Source: Brevibacillus panacihumi
Lineage (GTDB): Bacteria; Bacillota; Bacilli; Brevibacillales; Brevibacillaceae
Assembly (NCBI RefSeq): GCF_003710985.1
Contig: NZ_RHHT01000026.1
Span: 1-64,000 of the forward strand
DNA length: 64,000 bases
Direction of reading: 5' to 3'
The translations under genes and the position numbers were made by a program. Positions 39,220 to 47,561 of this stretch are shown here, piece after piece. Positions within the stretch are counted from its first letter, which is position 1, and each line of letters starts with the position of its first letter. The notes below the pieces were generated by a model. The model was not told where the DNA came from. It ran no database searches and saw nothing but the letters and a program-made list of their open reading frames with translations.

Positions 39220-40409
39220 ACTTTTTGGAGAGCTTTCAGACAGCAGTAGAAGGCATTTGGGCCAATAAAATGCGCTCCAGTCTGACCATGCTGGGCATCA
39301 TCATCGGAATTACCTCGGTCATTGCCGTCACGACCCTCGGTGAAGGCGGCCAAAGGGCGATCAACGAGGAGATGGAGAAATTCGGGCGAAACAACTTCAA
39401 TATCTTCATCAATTGGGACACCAAGGAGGAGCATTCCAATGACGATCTGACAGTCGAGGATGCTGAGGTGCTCACAAAGATCAGTCCTGCTATCGAATAT
39501 ATCGTTCCGTACAATCCAAGTACGGTCGAAATGAAAGGCCCGAAAAAAGAAGAAAGAGTCAACCTGATTGCTACTACAGCAGATTATTTTCCGATGCTCA
39601 AGACGACAACCAAGCTGTCGAAGGGCCGTTTTTTCAATCATACGGACGACAAGGAGCAACGCGCGGTCGTCGTATTGGAGGAAGCGCTGGGCGCAAAGCT
39701 GTTCGGCCAGATCAATCCTATCGGACAACGAGTCCGCATGGGGAACAACTCGCTTGTCGTGATCGGGACATACACAGAAGAAAAGTTCAAGTTTGACATG
39801 GGTGCCGAAAGTTATGGTGCCTTCGTGCCGATCCGCTATTCGCAAAGTCTGCAGGAAGAACCTTATGTCCAGATGCTGATGGGCACAGCAGTCGATCAGG
39901 CCTCCATCGAGCCGGCGATGCAGCAGGCCAAGCAATATCTCAGCCGCAAGCATCAAAAGAAAGACCACTACATGGCCCGCTCCATGCAGGAGTCCGTCAA
40001 TGAGTTCAATCAAGTGACAGGTACGCTGACCATCATCTTCAGTGTCATCGCAGGTATCTCGCTGGTGGTTGGCGGGGTAGGCGTGATGAACATTATGCTC
40101 GTCTCCGTCACGGAGCGGACGAGAGAGATCGGGATTCGCAAAGCTTTGGGCGCGCGAAGGAGCGACATCCTGATTCAGTTTCTGATCGAATCGGTGATCG
40201 TCTGCCTGATCGGAGGGTTGATCGGCGTCTTGTTCGGTCTGGGGATCGCTTCACTGATCGCCTATTTTGCCAATCTCCCGCCGATGCTCTCCTGGAACAG
40301 CGTCATCATTGCCTTTGCCTTCTCCAGCGCGATCGGGATTTTCTTCGGACTCTATCCGGCGAACAAAGCTGCCAAGCTGGACCCGATCGAAGCCCTTCGT
40401 TACGAATAA
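39216..40409 (+). CDS. MacB/YknZ-type ABC transporter permease (FtsX domain)
   Basis: A 397-residue permease with one N-terminal helix (MRSSLTMLGIIIGITSVIAV), a large extracytoplasmic MacB-type domain (about 50-270), and three C-terminal helices of the FtsX domain (TGTLTIIFSVIAGISLVVGGVGVMNIMLVSVTERTREIGIRKALGAR). It works as a mechanotransmitting exporter with the adaptor and ATPase upstream. Four-base overlap with the ATPase gene. A perfect hairpin terminator follows. Confidence 0.95.
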   Translation: MNFLESFQTAVEGIWANKMRSSLTMLGIIIGITSVIAVTTLGEGGQRAINEEMEKFGRNNFNIFINWDTKEEHSNDDLTVEDAEVLTKISPAIEYIVPYNPSTVEMKGPKKEERVNLIATTADYFPMLKTTTKLSKGRFFNHTDDKEQRAVVVLEEALGAKLFGQINPIGQRVRMGNNSLVVIGTYTEEKFKFDMGAESYGAFVPIRYSQSLQEEPYVQMLMGTAVDQASIEPAMQQAKQYLSRKHQKKDHYMARSMQESVNEFNQVTGTLTIIFSVIAGISLVVGGVGVMNIMLVSVTERTREIGIRKALGARRSDILIQFLIESVIVCLIGGLIGVLFGLGIASLIAYFANLPPMLSWNSVIIAFAFSSAIGIFFGLYPANKAAKLDPIEALRYE

Positions 40410-40423
40410 TCAACATCTACAAA

Positions 40424-40461
40424 ACATGCACCTGCGGCTTGGCTGCAGGTGCATGTTTTTA
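40424..40461 (+). terminator. Terminator of the YknXYZ-like operon
   Basis: ACATGCACCTGC (40424-40435) pairs perfectly with GCAGGTGCATGT (40445-40456), then TTTTAG. Confidence 0.92.
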
Positions 40462-40464
40462 GGC

Positions 40465-40632
40465 TCAGGTATCTGTCATCAGCTTTAAAAGAAAAAAAAG
40501 TGCAATGCCAACGCTTGCAACGGTCCACCAAAGCAGTTTGCTATCGGTCTTGCCCGTCTTGTAGATGCCAATCAGCCTCCACGTACCGACCGAGACACAA
40601 AGGAGGCTGATCAGGAGCAGAAGTATCCCCAT
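40465..40632 (-). CDS. Hypothetical small two-helix membrane protein
   Basis: A 55-residue protein with two hydrophobic helices (GILLLLISLLCVSVGTWRLIG and LLWWTVASVGIALFFLLKLM) joined by a Lys-rich loop. ATG 40632 is chosen because AGGAGGGAGGT precedes it closely. No family recognised. Confidence 0.62.
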   Translation of the reverse strand: MGILLLLISLLCVSVGTWRLIGIYKTGKTDSKLLWWTVASVGIALFFLLKLMTDT

Positions 40633-40682
40633 GACCTCCCTCCTTCCCTTCATTAACCTATATGGGAAAAGGGCGGAAATAA

Positions 40683-40820
40683 TCACTTCTTCTCTCTCTT
40701 TTTCCCCAAGCGGCCGAGAACTTCGCGCCCGCGCTCCTTCACCTTGTCGTCATTGACTTGCAAGGGACGCTTTTTCATCATTCCGTTCTTCGAGGTGTCA
40801 GGGCGTTGATCTGCTCGCAT
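40683..40820 (-). CDS. Small basic protein coupled to the DUF3886-like gene
   Basis: A 45-residue Lys/Arg-rich protein (MRADQRPDTSKNG, then DDKVKERGREVLGRLGKKRE). Its ATG overlaps the stop codon of the upstream gene as TGATG, which is the main evidence for translation. It is too short for standard gene callers. Function unknown; a nucleic-acid-binding role is only a guess from charge. Confidence 0.55.
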   Translation of the reverse strand: MRADQRPDTSKNGMMKKRPLQVNDDKVKERGREVLGRLGKKREKK

Positions 40821-41101
40821 CAGCTATACTTGCCCCCGCCTTTTTTGTCGTACTCCGCAAGCAGCTCCCCGAAGCTCTTGTTGCGTTCGCGCTCCTCCTG
40901 TTCGCGCCGCTTTTGCTCGGCAGCCTCCCGGGCCTGCCGCTCATTTTGCTCCTTGATCTCTTTTTCCAACTGCTTCAACTTGCCCAATGCATCTGCGTTG
41001 AGGATTTCTTTGACATTCAATCCATTGTTCTTCGCATCTGTCAGCTCCGCTTGCTGGTTGTGTGGACGCTGCTGCGGGTGACGCTTTTGCTTTTTCGCCA
41101 T
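40820..41101 (-). CDS. YqkE-like charged coiled-coil protein (DUF3886)
   Basis: A 93-residue hydrophilic protein. Basic N-terminus (AKKQKRHPQQRPHNQ), a central long charged helix (LKQLEKEIKEQNERQAREAA), and the closing motif NKSFGELLAEYD resembling the F-x-E/D-L-L-x ending of Bacillus YqkE (DUF3886). Function unknown. ATG 41101 is preferred, with AGGAAGGG upstream; longer frames are possible. Cotranscribed with the tiny basic gene downstream. Confidence 0.65.
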   Translation of the reverse strand: MAKKQKRHPQQRPHNQQAELTDAKNNGLNVKEILNADALGKLKQLEKEIKEQNERQAREAAEQKRREQEERERNKSFGELLAEYDKKGGGKYS

Positions 41102-41232
41102 CTGGATCAAACCCTTCCTGTATGGATTTCCTTCATTCAATCGTTTCATTTGGGTCATACTACGGTCGTGCGCACGGTTTTGACCTCGTTGTGGTCGCAC
41201 CGCGAGCCTGATTGAGTAGAGGAGGAGAAGAC

Positions 41233-41364
41233 ATGGTACGCAACAAGGAAAAAGACTTTGGAAAAACGGCGGAAATCCGCGGGCCCAAAGCTCAATCGGA
41301 AGCTGTCCGCTCAGACGGCTCCATCAATAGTGAACCACAAGAACGCTTAAAAGAAAACCGCTGA
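41233..41364 (+). CDS. Hypothetical small hydrophilic protein
   Basis: A 43-residue protein, MVRNKEKDFGKTAEIRGPKA then a Ser/Glu/Arg-rich tail. GAGGAGGAGAAG lies just before the ATG and a strong terminator follows within 15 bases. It resembles small spore-type proteins only in size and charge. No family recognised. Confidence 0.62.
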   Translation: MVRNKEKDFGKTAEIRGPKAQSEAVRSDGSINSEPQERLKENR

Positions 41365-41376
41365 TAGACAGGAAAA

Positions 41377-41411
41377 CGCCGATCCGGCAGATTACGGGGA
41401 TCGGCGCTTTT
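41377..41411. terminator. Terminator between the small gene and the glycosyltransferase remnant
   Basis: CGCCGATCC pairs with GGATCGGCG, then CTTTTT on the plus strand and TTTTCC on the minus strand. Probably bidirectional. Confidence 0.85.
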
Positions 41412-41971
41412 TATGTTGTTGGCGAAGAGTCACCGGATACAGCACGCGCTCTTGCTTCAGCACGGTCAGCTTGTCGACAAACTGGAAGTGAAGCCCGGCT
41501 TTCCATAGCCTGCGCCCCATATCCCGCTCCATCCCCGTGCGAATCAACGCTTGGAACAGACCTGCACGCAGCAAGGTTTCCCGGGGAACGGAGGCATGCT
41601 CTGTCGTAAACAAAGTCCAGTCCGAGCAGCGCCAGCTTGGGATCGTGCAGATGGGCCTGCATATGCGTGCCGATGAACTCCCGCGGCACCATCAGGTTGC
41701 TGGCCAGAAAAAGGACCAGGCTGCCGCGGCTTTGTACCACCCCTTCATTGACCAACCGATAAAAGGGCAATCTCCGTCGAAAGCGGACGTAGCGCAGCGA
41801 ATAGTTGGCTGCAAACTGGGCGACCTTTTGCTGCGTATCGTCTGTAGAGGCATTGTCTATTACAATCACTTCAAAATCATCGAATGACGTTAATTGCAGA
41901 TTGAGGCAAAACAAGGTATACAGGAGCTGATCAGCTACATCTCTCGTTGGTATCACGACGCTGGTAAGCAT
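41392..41971 (-). pseudogene. Family-2 glycosyltransferase, frameshifted and internally shortened
   Basis: The first frame (from ATG 41971) encodes a good GT-A N-terminus: MLTSVVIPTRDVADQLLYTL and FEVIVIDNASTDDTQQKVAQF, then NEGVVQSRGSLVLFLASNLM with the expected metal-binding position. Near 41610 the coding moves to another frame, where GT-2 sequence continues: TTEHASVPRETLLRAGLFQ and MERDMGRRLWKAGLHFQFV, ending at 41392. Between the halves the acceptor-site stretch usual in the family (about 30 residues) is missing, so there is likely a deletion as well as a frameshift. A sequencing error alone would not explain the missing residues. Confidence 0.78.
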
Positions 41972-42127
41972 CTGATCTCCCCTTTTCTTGAATCACTTGC
42001 GTCTATCTGCATCTTATGCGCAAATCAGCATATTGGGCTGGGCGCAGCAGCGGCCGGACATGGTATAACACGGGTCTGCTTTACACATCCTACGATCAGA
42101 AAGCTGCGGAAAAGGAGGCCTGATCTC

Positions 42128-42460
42128 ATGGACGAGAAGAAGAAGCAATCCATTGATGGCACGTTCCCACACCAAATCAGCGCACCTGACTACAAGACAT
42201 CCCCCCTCTCGATCCAAGAACCATTTGTCAACGAATTCGGGGTCATCATCGGCGACAGCTTTTACGATTCAAAAAACTCTCCGCTGAATCAGTGGAGCAC
42301 TGATACGGATCCCTCCGTCATGGCGGGCGACCGGTGGGTCCACCCGACCAACGACATCGGCTGGAACACGCGCGAGAACCGTGAACTGCTGGAAAACGAG
42401 CAATTCAAGGGAGCGAGATTCATGCACCCGACCTTGGATGTCAGCAAAGGAAAGGACTAG
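42128..42460 (+). CDS. DUF3905 family protein
   Basis: A 110-residue hydrophilic protein. The conserved block EPFVNEFGVIIGDSFYDSKN and the later DRWVHPTNDIGWNTRENREL match the DUF3905 family of spore-forming Firmicutes, whose function is unknown. Start ATG 42128 is set by AGGAGG about 10 bases upstream. Longer frames run into the glycosyltransferase promoter region. A GC-rich hairpin (42477-42509) follows without a clear T-run. Confidence 0.78.
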   Translation: MDEKKKQSIDGTFPHQISAPDYKTSPLSIQEPFVNEFGVIIGDSFYDSKNSPLNQWSTDTDPSVMAGDRWVHPTNDIGWNTRENRELLENEQFKGARFMHPTLDVSKGKD

Positions 42461-42476
42461 GATAAACTTCCCCCTT

Positions 42477-42526
42477 GCGCCCATTCGGCTCCATGCGAAT
42501 GGGCGTCGTTCCATTTATGGTACAAT
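42477..42526 (+). promoter_or_regulatory. Hairpin and extended -10 promoter before the HesB-like gene
   Basis: GCGCCCATTCG pairs with CGAATGGGCG (42477-42503). Just after it, TGG-TACAAT (42518-42526) is an extended -10 for the following gene. Confidence 0.5.
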
Positions 42527-42557
42527 AGAGAATGAAAACAACGAGAGGGGTTTGTCC

Positions 42558-42857
42558 ATGAGCATCAGGCTTGTCATCGAGCCCGCGTTCTCACTCGCTT
42601 ATCAACGCTATGCCGGTTTTGAGCCGGGCGAGACCCTTCGCTTGTATGCGAGAACGAGCGGACCGGGTACAGGCGGACTTTTTTATGCGATCGAAAAAGA
42701 CGAATACATGGCAGAGGATGCCATCTTTGAGGTAGAAGGATTGCGATTCGTCATCCGGCCATCCGACTTCTGGTTTTTCGATGGGGGTACGCTTCGCTAC
42801 AATCCGTTATATGGGGAATACGGTTTTTCATTCTTTAATCCGCGGCTGGAGGAATAG
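42558..42857 (+). CDS. HesB/YneR-type Fe-S biogenesis-fold protein
   Basis: A 99-residue protein with the HesB/YadR/YfhF layout: GETLRLYARTSGPGTGGLFYAIEKDEY, VEGLRFVIRPSDFWFFDGGTL, and an aromatic C-terminus. The cysteines of A-type Fe-S carriers are absent, as in many YneR/YfhF relatives, so a carrier function is doubtful. GAGAGGGG precedes ATG 42558 by 8 bases. Followed 35 bases later by the S2P-type protease gene, perhaps on the same transcript. Confidence 0.72.
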   Translation: MSIRLVIEPAFSLAYQRYAGFEPGETLRLYARTSGPGTGGLFYAIEKDEYMAEDAIFEVEGLRFVIRPSDFWFFDGGTLRYNPLYGEYGFSFFNPRLEE

Positions 42858-42892
42858 GGATTCCCCCATGACAACAGTAGGAGGAACAATCA

Positions 42893-44014
42893 ATGAAAAA
42901 ACGAGGCTCCGTCCTTTTGGCCATTGGCGCGTTTTTATTAGCCAATCTCAAGTGGATTTTGGGGTTACTGAAGTTTTCGAAATTTGGCACGACCCTGCTT
43001 TCCATGGCGATCAGCCTGGGGGCATATGCGATGTTCTACGGCTGGAAATTTGCCGTCGCCATCGTCTATTTGATTTTCGTCCATGAAATGGGGCATCTCG
43101 TCGCGGCTAAACGCAAAGGGATCGCCACGTCTCCCGCCATTTTCATCCCGTTTGCAGGGGCCATGATCTCCATGAAGGATCACCCAAGGGATGCGGGAAC
43201 AGAGGCTTATCTCGCCTATGGCGGGCCGCTTGCAGGCCTTGTGTCGTTTTTGCCTGCCCTTCCGCTCTACTGGTATACCCAGGACCCTTTCTGGGCTTTA
43301 GTCGTCTATCTCGGCGCTCTGCTCAATCTGTTCAATTTGATGCCAATCTCGCCGCTGGACGGAGGGCGCATCGTCTCTGTCCTGTCGACCAAGATCTGGT
43401 TCATTGGATTGATCGGCTTGGGTGCGATGCTGTTCTTCTCGCCGGGACCCATTATGGTGTTTATTTTCATCATCGGTCTCGTTACCTGGTGGAACCGCCT
43501 GCGTGAAAGCTACCAGCACCAAGTGCTGCAAACCGAAAAAGAAATGATCCACGAATTCTTGCAGGAGATCGACCAATGGCCCACGCTGGAGTCTTCCTGG
43601 GATAAGCGCATGAGCCTGAATGAGCGGGCAAGCCGATTGGCTCAGTTGCCCCCGCAAAAAGGCTTTCTCATTCCCTTTCTTCATGACGAGAAGCGCTTGC
43701 AGCGTGATCGTGAACGGCTTGATAAAGTCTACACGAACCGTCTCCTTGAGCTTTTCCGCGAATGGGAACGAGAGCCCGTGCTGTTCATCGACAGCGACCC
43801 GAATCGTCCCGCTCCTTCCCCTACCCTGGAAGAAGGAGAGCGCGTGGCACGTCAAAGGCTGACGGAAGTCGAAGAACAGATGCATCGTCTGTCGACCTAT
43901 TACGTCGCGCCAGCTTCGACCAAGTGGAAAGTGCTGGCTGCCTATTTGGGACTGGCGGCAGTCTTGTCCATTTTCTTCGTCATCAGCCAACAATGGCTGC
44001 AGCAGGGGCTCTGA
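42893..44014 (+). CDS. Site-2-protease family (M50) intramembrane metalloprotease with C-terminal cytosolic region
   Basis: A 373-residue membrane protease. The zinc site HEMGH is in IYLIFVHEMGHLVAAKRKG (a FVHEMGHLVAA context typical of M50), and the third ligand is in NLMPISPLDGGRIVS. Five to six helices fill residues 1-205. A charged cytosolic stretch (about 210-345, rich in Arg/Glu, helical) and one last helix (VLAAYLGLAAVLSIFFVISQ) follow. No PDZ domain is visible, unlike RseP. The substrate is unknown. GTAGGAGGA precedes the ATG. Confidence 0.9.
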   Translation: MKKRGSVLLAIGAFLLANLKWILGLLKFSKFGTTLLSMAISLGAYAMFYGWKFAVAIVYLIFVHEMGHLVAAKRKGIATSPAIFIPFAGAMISMKDHPRDAGTEAYLAYGGPLAGLVSFLPALPLYWYTQDPFWALVVYLGALLNLFNLMPISPLDGGRIVSVLSTKIWFIGLIGLGAMLFFSPGPIMVFIFIIGLVTWWNRLRESYQHQVLQTEKEMIHEFLQEIDQWPTLESSWDKRMSLNERASRLAQLPPQKGFLIPFLHDEKRLQRDRERLDKVYTNRLLELFREWEREPVLFIDSDPNRPAPSPTLEEGERVARQRLTEVEEQMHRLSTYYVAPASTKWKVLAAYLGLAAVLSIFFVISQQWLQQGL

Positions 44015-44232
44015 TTCACCGCCTCAGAGCGCAAAAACCTGAGAAAAGGGTATCAGATTCTCTATTTTCTCGGATAAAAGGGCGCAAATGCCCTGAATCG
44101 GGATATATCGGTTTTGTCTGTTGGCCAAAAACAAGGTATGATAGGAAGGTGTACATTCAAAATTTTCCACCATGTACCACACAAAATATTTTTTAAAAGA
44201 AAAAAGATTTTAAGAGAGGATGAACCTTCACA

Positions 44233-45576
44233 TTGGACAGCGTTCCGATAGTGCTCAACCTGCTAGTTGTTATTCTGCTTGTATTTCTGAACGGCTTTTT
44301 CGTTGCCGCGGAGTTTTCTCTCGTCAAGGTGCGGCAAACTCGCCTCACGCAGTTGGTCAACGATGGGAACAAACGGGCCAAATACGCCCAAAAGGTTACA
44401 CAGCAGCTTGACGCTTACCTTTCCGCATGTCAGGTCGGGATCACGTTATCCTCGCTTGCGCTCGGTTGGGTCGGTGAACCAGCCATTTCCCACATGATTG
44501 TGGAGCCGCTGCTGGGTTTTGCGGGTGTTCCTGATTACCTGATTTCGGCGATCTCGATCGGGATTGCGTTCGCCATTATCACGTTCCTGCATATCGTACT
44601 TGGCGAGCTGGCACCAAAATCTTTGGCGATTCAGAAAGCGGAAGAAACTTCTCTGTGGGTTGCAGCGCCTTTGATGTTCTTCCATAAATTGCTTTACCCG
44701 GCTATCTGGTTCCTGAACGGGACAGCCAATGCCATGATGAAACGATTAGGCTTGGAGGTCCTCACAGAGCATGAAGCCGCCCATACGGAGGAAGAAATTC
44801 GTCTGTTGGTCAATCAAAGCCATCAAAGCGGGCATATTGACCAGACCGAACTCACCCTGGTCGAGCAGGTCTTTGACTTCTCCGAGACCCTGGTTCGGGA
44901 GACGATGGTTCCGCGTATCGACATGATCTGCTTGTACACCACGAATACCTTTGAAGAAAATCTCGAAATCATCCGAACACAACGCCACTCGCGTCTGCCT
45001 GTAGCAGATGAAGACAAGGACAATATCATTGGATTTGTCCATGCCACTGACTTTTACCTGGCGGCTCTGGAAAACGGACATGTGGAGCTGGAATCGCTTC
45101 TGCGACCGGTCACAACCGTGCCGGAGTCGATGGAAATCAGCGCCGTCCTGCGTCTGTTGCAGAAAAAACGCTCCCAAATGGCGATTGTTATCGATGAATA
45201 CGGCGGTACTGCCGGTCTCGTGACGATGGAGGATATTCTGGAAGAGATCGTCGGTGATATTCAGGACGAATTCGATGACGATGAACAGCCCGACATCGAG
45301 ATTCTGGAAAATGGCTTCTCCGTTTCCGGCATGATGATGTTGACCCATCTGAACGATTACCTTCCGTTTGATTTGGAATCCGAAGATGTGGATACCATCG
45401 GCGGCTGGTTGTACAGTCAATTGGAAGAAGAGATTGCTGTAGACGCTTTCGTCGAAGTGCAGAACTATCTGTTCACCGTAAAAGAAATGGATAATCATCG
45501 TGTGACTCGCGTTCTGATTACCCGCATGAATTCGGATGAATCCGATATGTCAGAACAACTGCTCACCGTATCCTGA
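44233..45576 (+). CDS. CNNM/CBS-domain (HlyC/CorC family) transport protein
   Basis: A 447-residue membrane protein. A DUF21/CNNM transmembrane domain (residues 1-190: NLLVVILLVFLNGFFVAAEFSLVKVR, LSSLALGWVGEPAISHMI) leads to two CBS motifs (TMVPRIDMICLYTTNTFEEN and RPVTTVPESMEISAVLRLLQ) and a C-terminal CorC_HlyC domain (GGWLYSQLEEEIAVDAFVEV). Members are linked to Mg2+ or other cation efflux. The start is TTG 44233 with GAGAGG somewhat far upstream. The region 44015-44232 holds no other gene. Confidence 0.93.
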   Translation: MDSVPIVLNLLVVILLVFLNGFFVAAEFSLVKVRQTRLTQLVNDGNKRAKYAQKVTQQLDAYLSACQVGITLSSLALGWVGEPAISHMIVEPLLGFAGVPDYLISAISIGIAFAIITFLHIVLGELAPKSLAIQKAEETSLWVAAPLMFFHKLLYPAIWFLNGTANAMMKRLGLEVLTEHEAAHTEEEIRLLVNQSHQSGHIDQTELTLVEQVFDFSETLVRETMVPRIDMICLYTTNTFEENLEIIRTQRHSRLPVADEDKDNIIGFVHATDFYLAALENGHVELESLLRPVTTVPESMEISAVLRLLQKKRSQMAIVIDEYGGTAGLVTMEDILEEIVGDIQDEFDDDEQPDIEILENGFSVSGMMMLTHLNDYLPFDLESEDVDTIGGWLYSQLEEEIAVDAFVEVQNYLFTVKEMDNHRVTRVLITRMNSDESDMSEQLLTVS

Positions 45577-45585
45577 CCATAAACG

Positions 45586-45636
45586 AAAAGCAGAACTCCC
45601 GCAGCCATTTCCTGGCGTGCGGGAGTTCTGCTTTTT
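45586..45636. terminator. Bidirectional terminator between the CNNM and CDF genes
   Basis: AAAAGCAGAACTCCCGCA pairs with TGCGGGAGTTCTGCTTTTT, a nearly perfect 16-bp stem with T-rich ends on both strands. Confidence 0.92.
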
Positions 45637-45648
45637 GCAAGCAATCCG

Positions 45649-46653
45649 CTAACTGCTTGTTTGCCTGACGCTATCTGAATCCGGCGTTGTCCCGGGCTTC
45701 CAATCCGTAATGCCATTGTCCTCCAGAATCCCCAAGGTGACATCGCTAATATCCGGGTCGGCCAGCAGGCTGTCACGCACTCTGAACTTGATATCGTCAG
45801 CCACAGACAGCATGAGGCCCGGCCGCAGCTCCAAATAGCTCTCTACATGGTAAAAGCGGCCTTCCTGGACGATCCTCAGCCGATTGATATCAGTCACATC
45901 CGGGTCCTGCAGAATGATCTTGGCCACGCGCTCCTCCACTTCCTTGGGAGCCGCGACCCCAATCAAACCTACCATGTTGTCATAGCCCACCCGAAAGCCA
46001 ACACCGATCATCAAAAAGCCGATGAGAATCGTCGCAATCCCGTCCAGCCAGGTAAACGTCGTAAACTGTGTCATGACTACAGCGAGCAATGCCAGAACAG
46101 CCCCCAGCGTGGCGACCAGATCTTCATAAAAAACCAGGCGGGTCGGCGGTGCCGCACGTCCCACGTTGCGAAAGGCTAACGGCACGATCCCCCAGCCCTT
46201 TGCCTCTACGCGGGTTTCATGCACAATCTCCTTCATGGCTTTGATCAGAACGAACCCGTCTACGAGAATGGCCAGTGTCAGAATCACGGCATTCAGCCAA
46301 AAATGCGTCGAGACAGCGGGAACTTGAAGAAGATGGAATCCCTCTTTGATCGTCTCGTATGCCATGATGGTCACCACGATCACCGCGACCATGCAAAACA
46401 GGTTGATGACCCTTCCAAAGCCCGTGGGAAACCTGCGCGTCGGCTTTTTTTCGCCCAGCACACTCCCGAAAAAAACGAAGCCCTGATTGACCGCATCCGC
46501 AACAGAATGCATCGCAGACGCAAACATCGCCCCGCTGCCGCTGTACGCCGCAGCGAAGCCTTTGACTACTGCCAAACCTGTATTGCCCAGAGCTGCCGTC
46601 GCTGAAGACGTGTTTCCTTTTTTCAGGGTTTCCCACAATGAAGCCATCCTCAT
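45649..46653 (-). CDS. Cation diffusion facilitator (CDF) transporter
   Basis: A 334-residue CDF-type metal exporter. Six helices lie in residues 15-225 (NTGLAVVKGFAAAYSGSGAMFASAMHSVADAVNQGFVFFG carries the S-x-x-x-H-x-x-x-D metal site on helix 2). The loop KPTRRFPTGFGRVINLF is basic. A cytosolic dimerising domain follows (about 230-325) with IILQDPDVTDINRLRIV. Likely exports Zn2+, Mn2+ or Co2+, and the specificity is not set by motifs I can see. GGAGGAGAG precedes ATG 46653; ATG 46647 is an alternative. Confidence 0.9.
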   Translation of the reverse strand: MRMASLWETLKKGNTSSATAALGNTGLAVVKGFAAAYSGSGAMFASAMHSVADAVNQGFVFFGSVLGEKKPTRRFPTGFGRVINLFCMVAVIVVTIMAYETIKEGFHLLQVPAVSTHFWLNAVILTLAILVDGFVLIKAMKEIVHETRVEAKGWGIVPLAFRNVGRAAPPTRLVFYEDLVATLGAVLALLAVVMTQFTTFTWLDGIATILIGFLMIGVGFRVGYDNMVGLIGVAAPKEVEERVAKIILQDPDVTDINRLRIVQEGRFYHVESYLELRPGLMLSVADDIKFRVRDSLLADPDISDVTLGILEDNGITDWKPGTTPDSDSVRQTSS

Positions 46654-46671
46654 TCTCTCCTCCTTGCCATC

Positions 46672-46986
46672 TTATCCCAGCAGCTTCAATCCGATCACGG
46701 AACAGACGATCACCGCGATACATAAGAGCCTCATTCTATCTTTTGACTCTCCGTACAAAAACATGCCAACTACTGTGCTGCCAACCGTACCGATGCCCGT
46801 CCAAACTGCGTAAGCGGTCCCCATCGCGATCCCTGTCATGGCATAGGAAAGCAGAGCAAAGCTCAAGCCAAATCCTGCTACAAGGATGAGGTACGAGCGG
46901 ACAGTACGCTCCCGATTTACCATCGACATCCCCATGACGCCCACGACTTCAAACAATCCGGCAAAAATCAGGGAAACCCATGTCAT
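46672..46986 (-). CDS. SMR exporter subunit (YkkD-like)
   Basis: A 104-residue four-helix small multidrug resistance protein. [17 protein letters not shown] carries the essential membrane Glu of helix 1, and the signature [20 protein letters not shown] lies in helices 3-4. It overlaps the upstream SMR gene in an ATGA and forms a hetero-oligomer with it. Because the pair is under a guanidine-I riboswitch, guanidinium export is the likely job rather than drug efflux. Confidence 0.93.
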   Translation of the reverse strand: MTWVSLIFAGLFEVVGVMGMSMVNRERTVRSYLILVAGFGLSFALLSYAMTGIAMGTAYAVWTGIGTVGSTVVGMFLYGESKDRMRLLCIAVIVCSVIGLKLLG

Positions 46987-47336
46987 GATGCCCGCTCCTC
47001 CTCTCGTACCGAGTCTGCCTGCTCAGGAGTCGCCAGCTTCAGTCCGATGATTCCTGCCAATAGCAAAGCGATCAGAATCAGCTTGCTCAACCGAAACGGC
47101 TCGTCGAAAAAAAGCATCTCGCTGACGACTGTTCCTGCCGTTCCCAGTCCGACGAAGACGGCGTACACCGTACTGGTCGGGAGCTTTTTACCCGCGTAGA
47201 TCAGTACGCCAAAGCTGACAACAATGGCGATTGCCGTCAATCCCCACGTCAGAACGCTGTCCGCGTGCTTCAGACCAGCCACCCACATCACTTCAAAAAA
47301 ACCTGCCAGCACGACAAGCATCCACGTCTTATTCAT
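46983..47336 (-). CDS. SMR exporter subunit (YkkC-like)
   Basis: A 117-residue four-helix SMR protein: [21 protein letters not shown] with the essential Glu, and [21 protein letters not shown] charged C-terminal tail extends it slightly. ATG 47336 follows AGGAGAG; the longer frame would run through the riboswitch terminator. First gene after the guanidine-I riboswitch and overlapping the second SMR gene. Confidence 0.93.
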   Translation of the reverse strand: MNKTWMLVVLAGFFEVMWVAGLKHADSVLTWGLTAIAIVVSFGVLIYAGKKLPTSTVYAVFVGLGTAGTVVSEMLFFDEPFRLSKLILIALLLAGIIGLKLATPEQADSVREEERAS

Positions 47337-47384
47337 TTCGATGTTTCTCTCCTCTCTCCCTGTATCATTCCCTGACGAAAAGAC

Positions 47385-47428
47385 AAAAAAGCCCGAAAGA
47401 ATATCACTTCGATACTCTCCCGGGCTTT
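47385..47428 (-). terminator. Terminator controlled by the guanidine-I riboswitch
   Basis: On the minus strand GCCCGGGAGAGTATC pairs with GATATTCTTTCGGGC, followed by TTTTTTG. Its left arm belongs to the conserved 3' end of the aptamer, so ligand binding and termination compete. Confidence 0.88.
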
Positions 47429-47505
47429 TATCCCTCCGTGTGCACGGCTCTTCGCCGTGGGTTTTCTCTCGGACCAGACCGGACGAATTCCGCGGAACCC
47501 TAGAA
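47415..47505 (-). promoter_or_regulatory. Guanidine-I (ykkC) riboswitch aptamer
   Basis: On the minus strand the conserved ykkC elements follow in order: CTAGGGTTCCG, GGTCTGGTCCGAGAGA, the GCACACGG region, and GGGATAAAAGCCCGGGAGA. These match the guanidine-I class closely. A -10 TACAAT (47519-47524) lies just upstream. It precedes two SMR genes, the usual arrangement for ykkCD. Confidence 0.95.
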
Positions 47506-47561
47506 AACACTTCCCTACATTGTACACGAACGGTTCTTCTTTGAAAAGAGTGAAATGAAGC

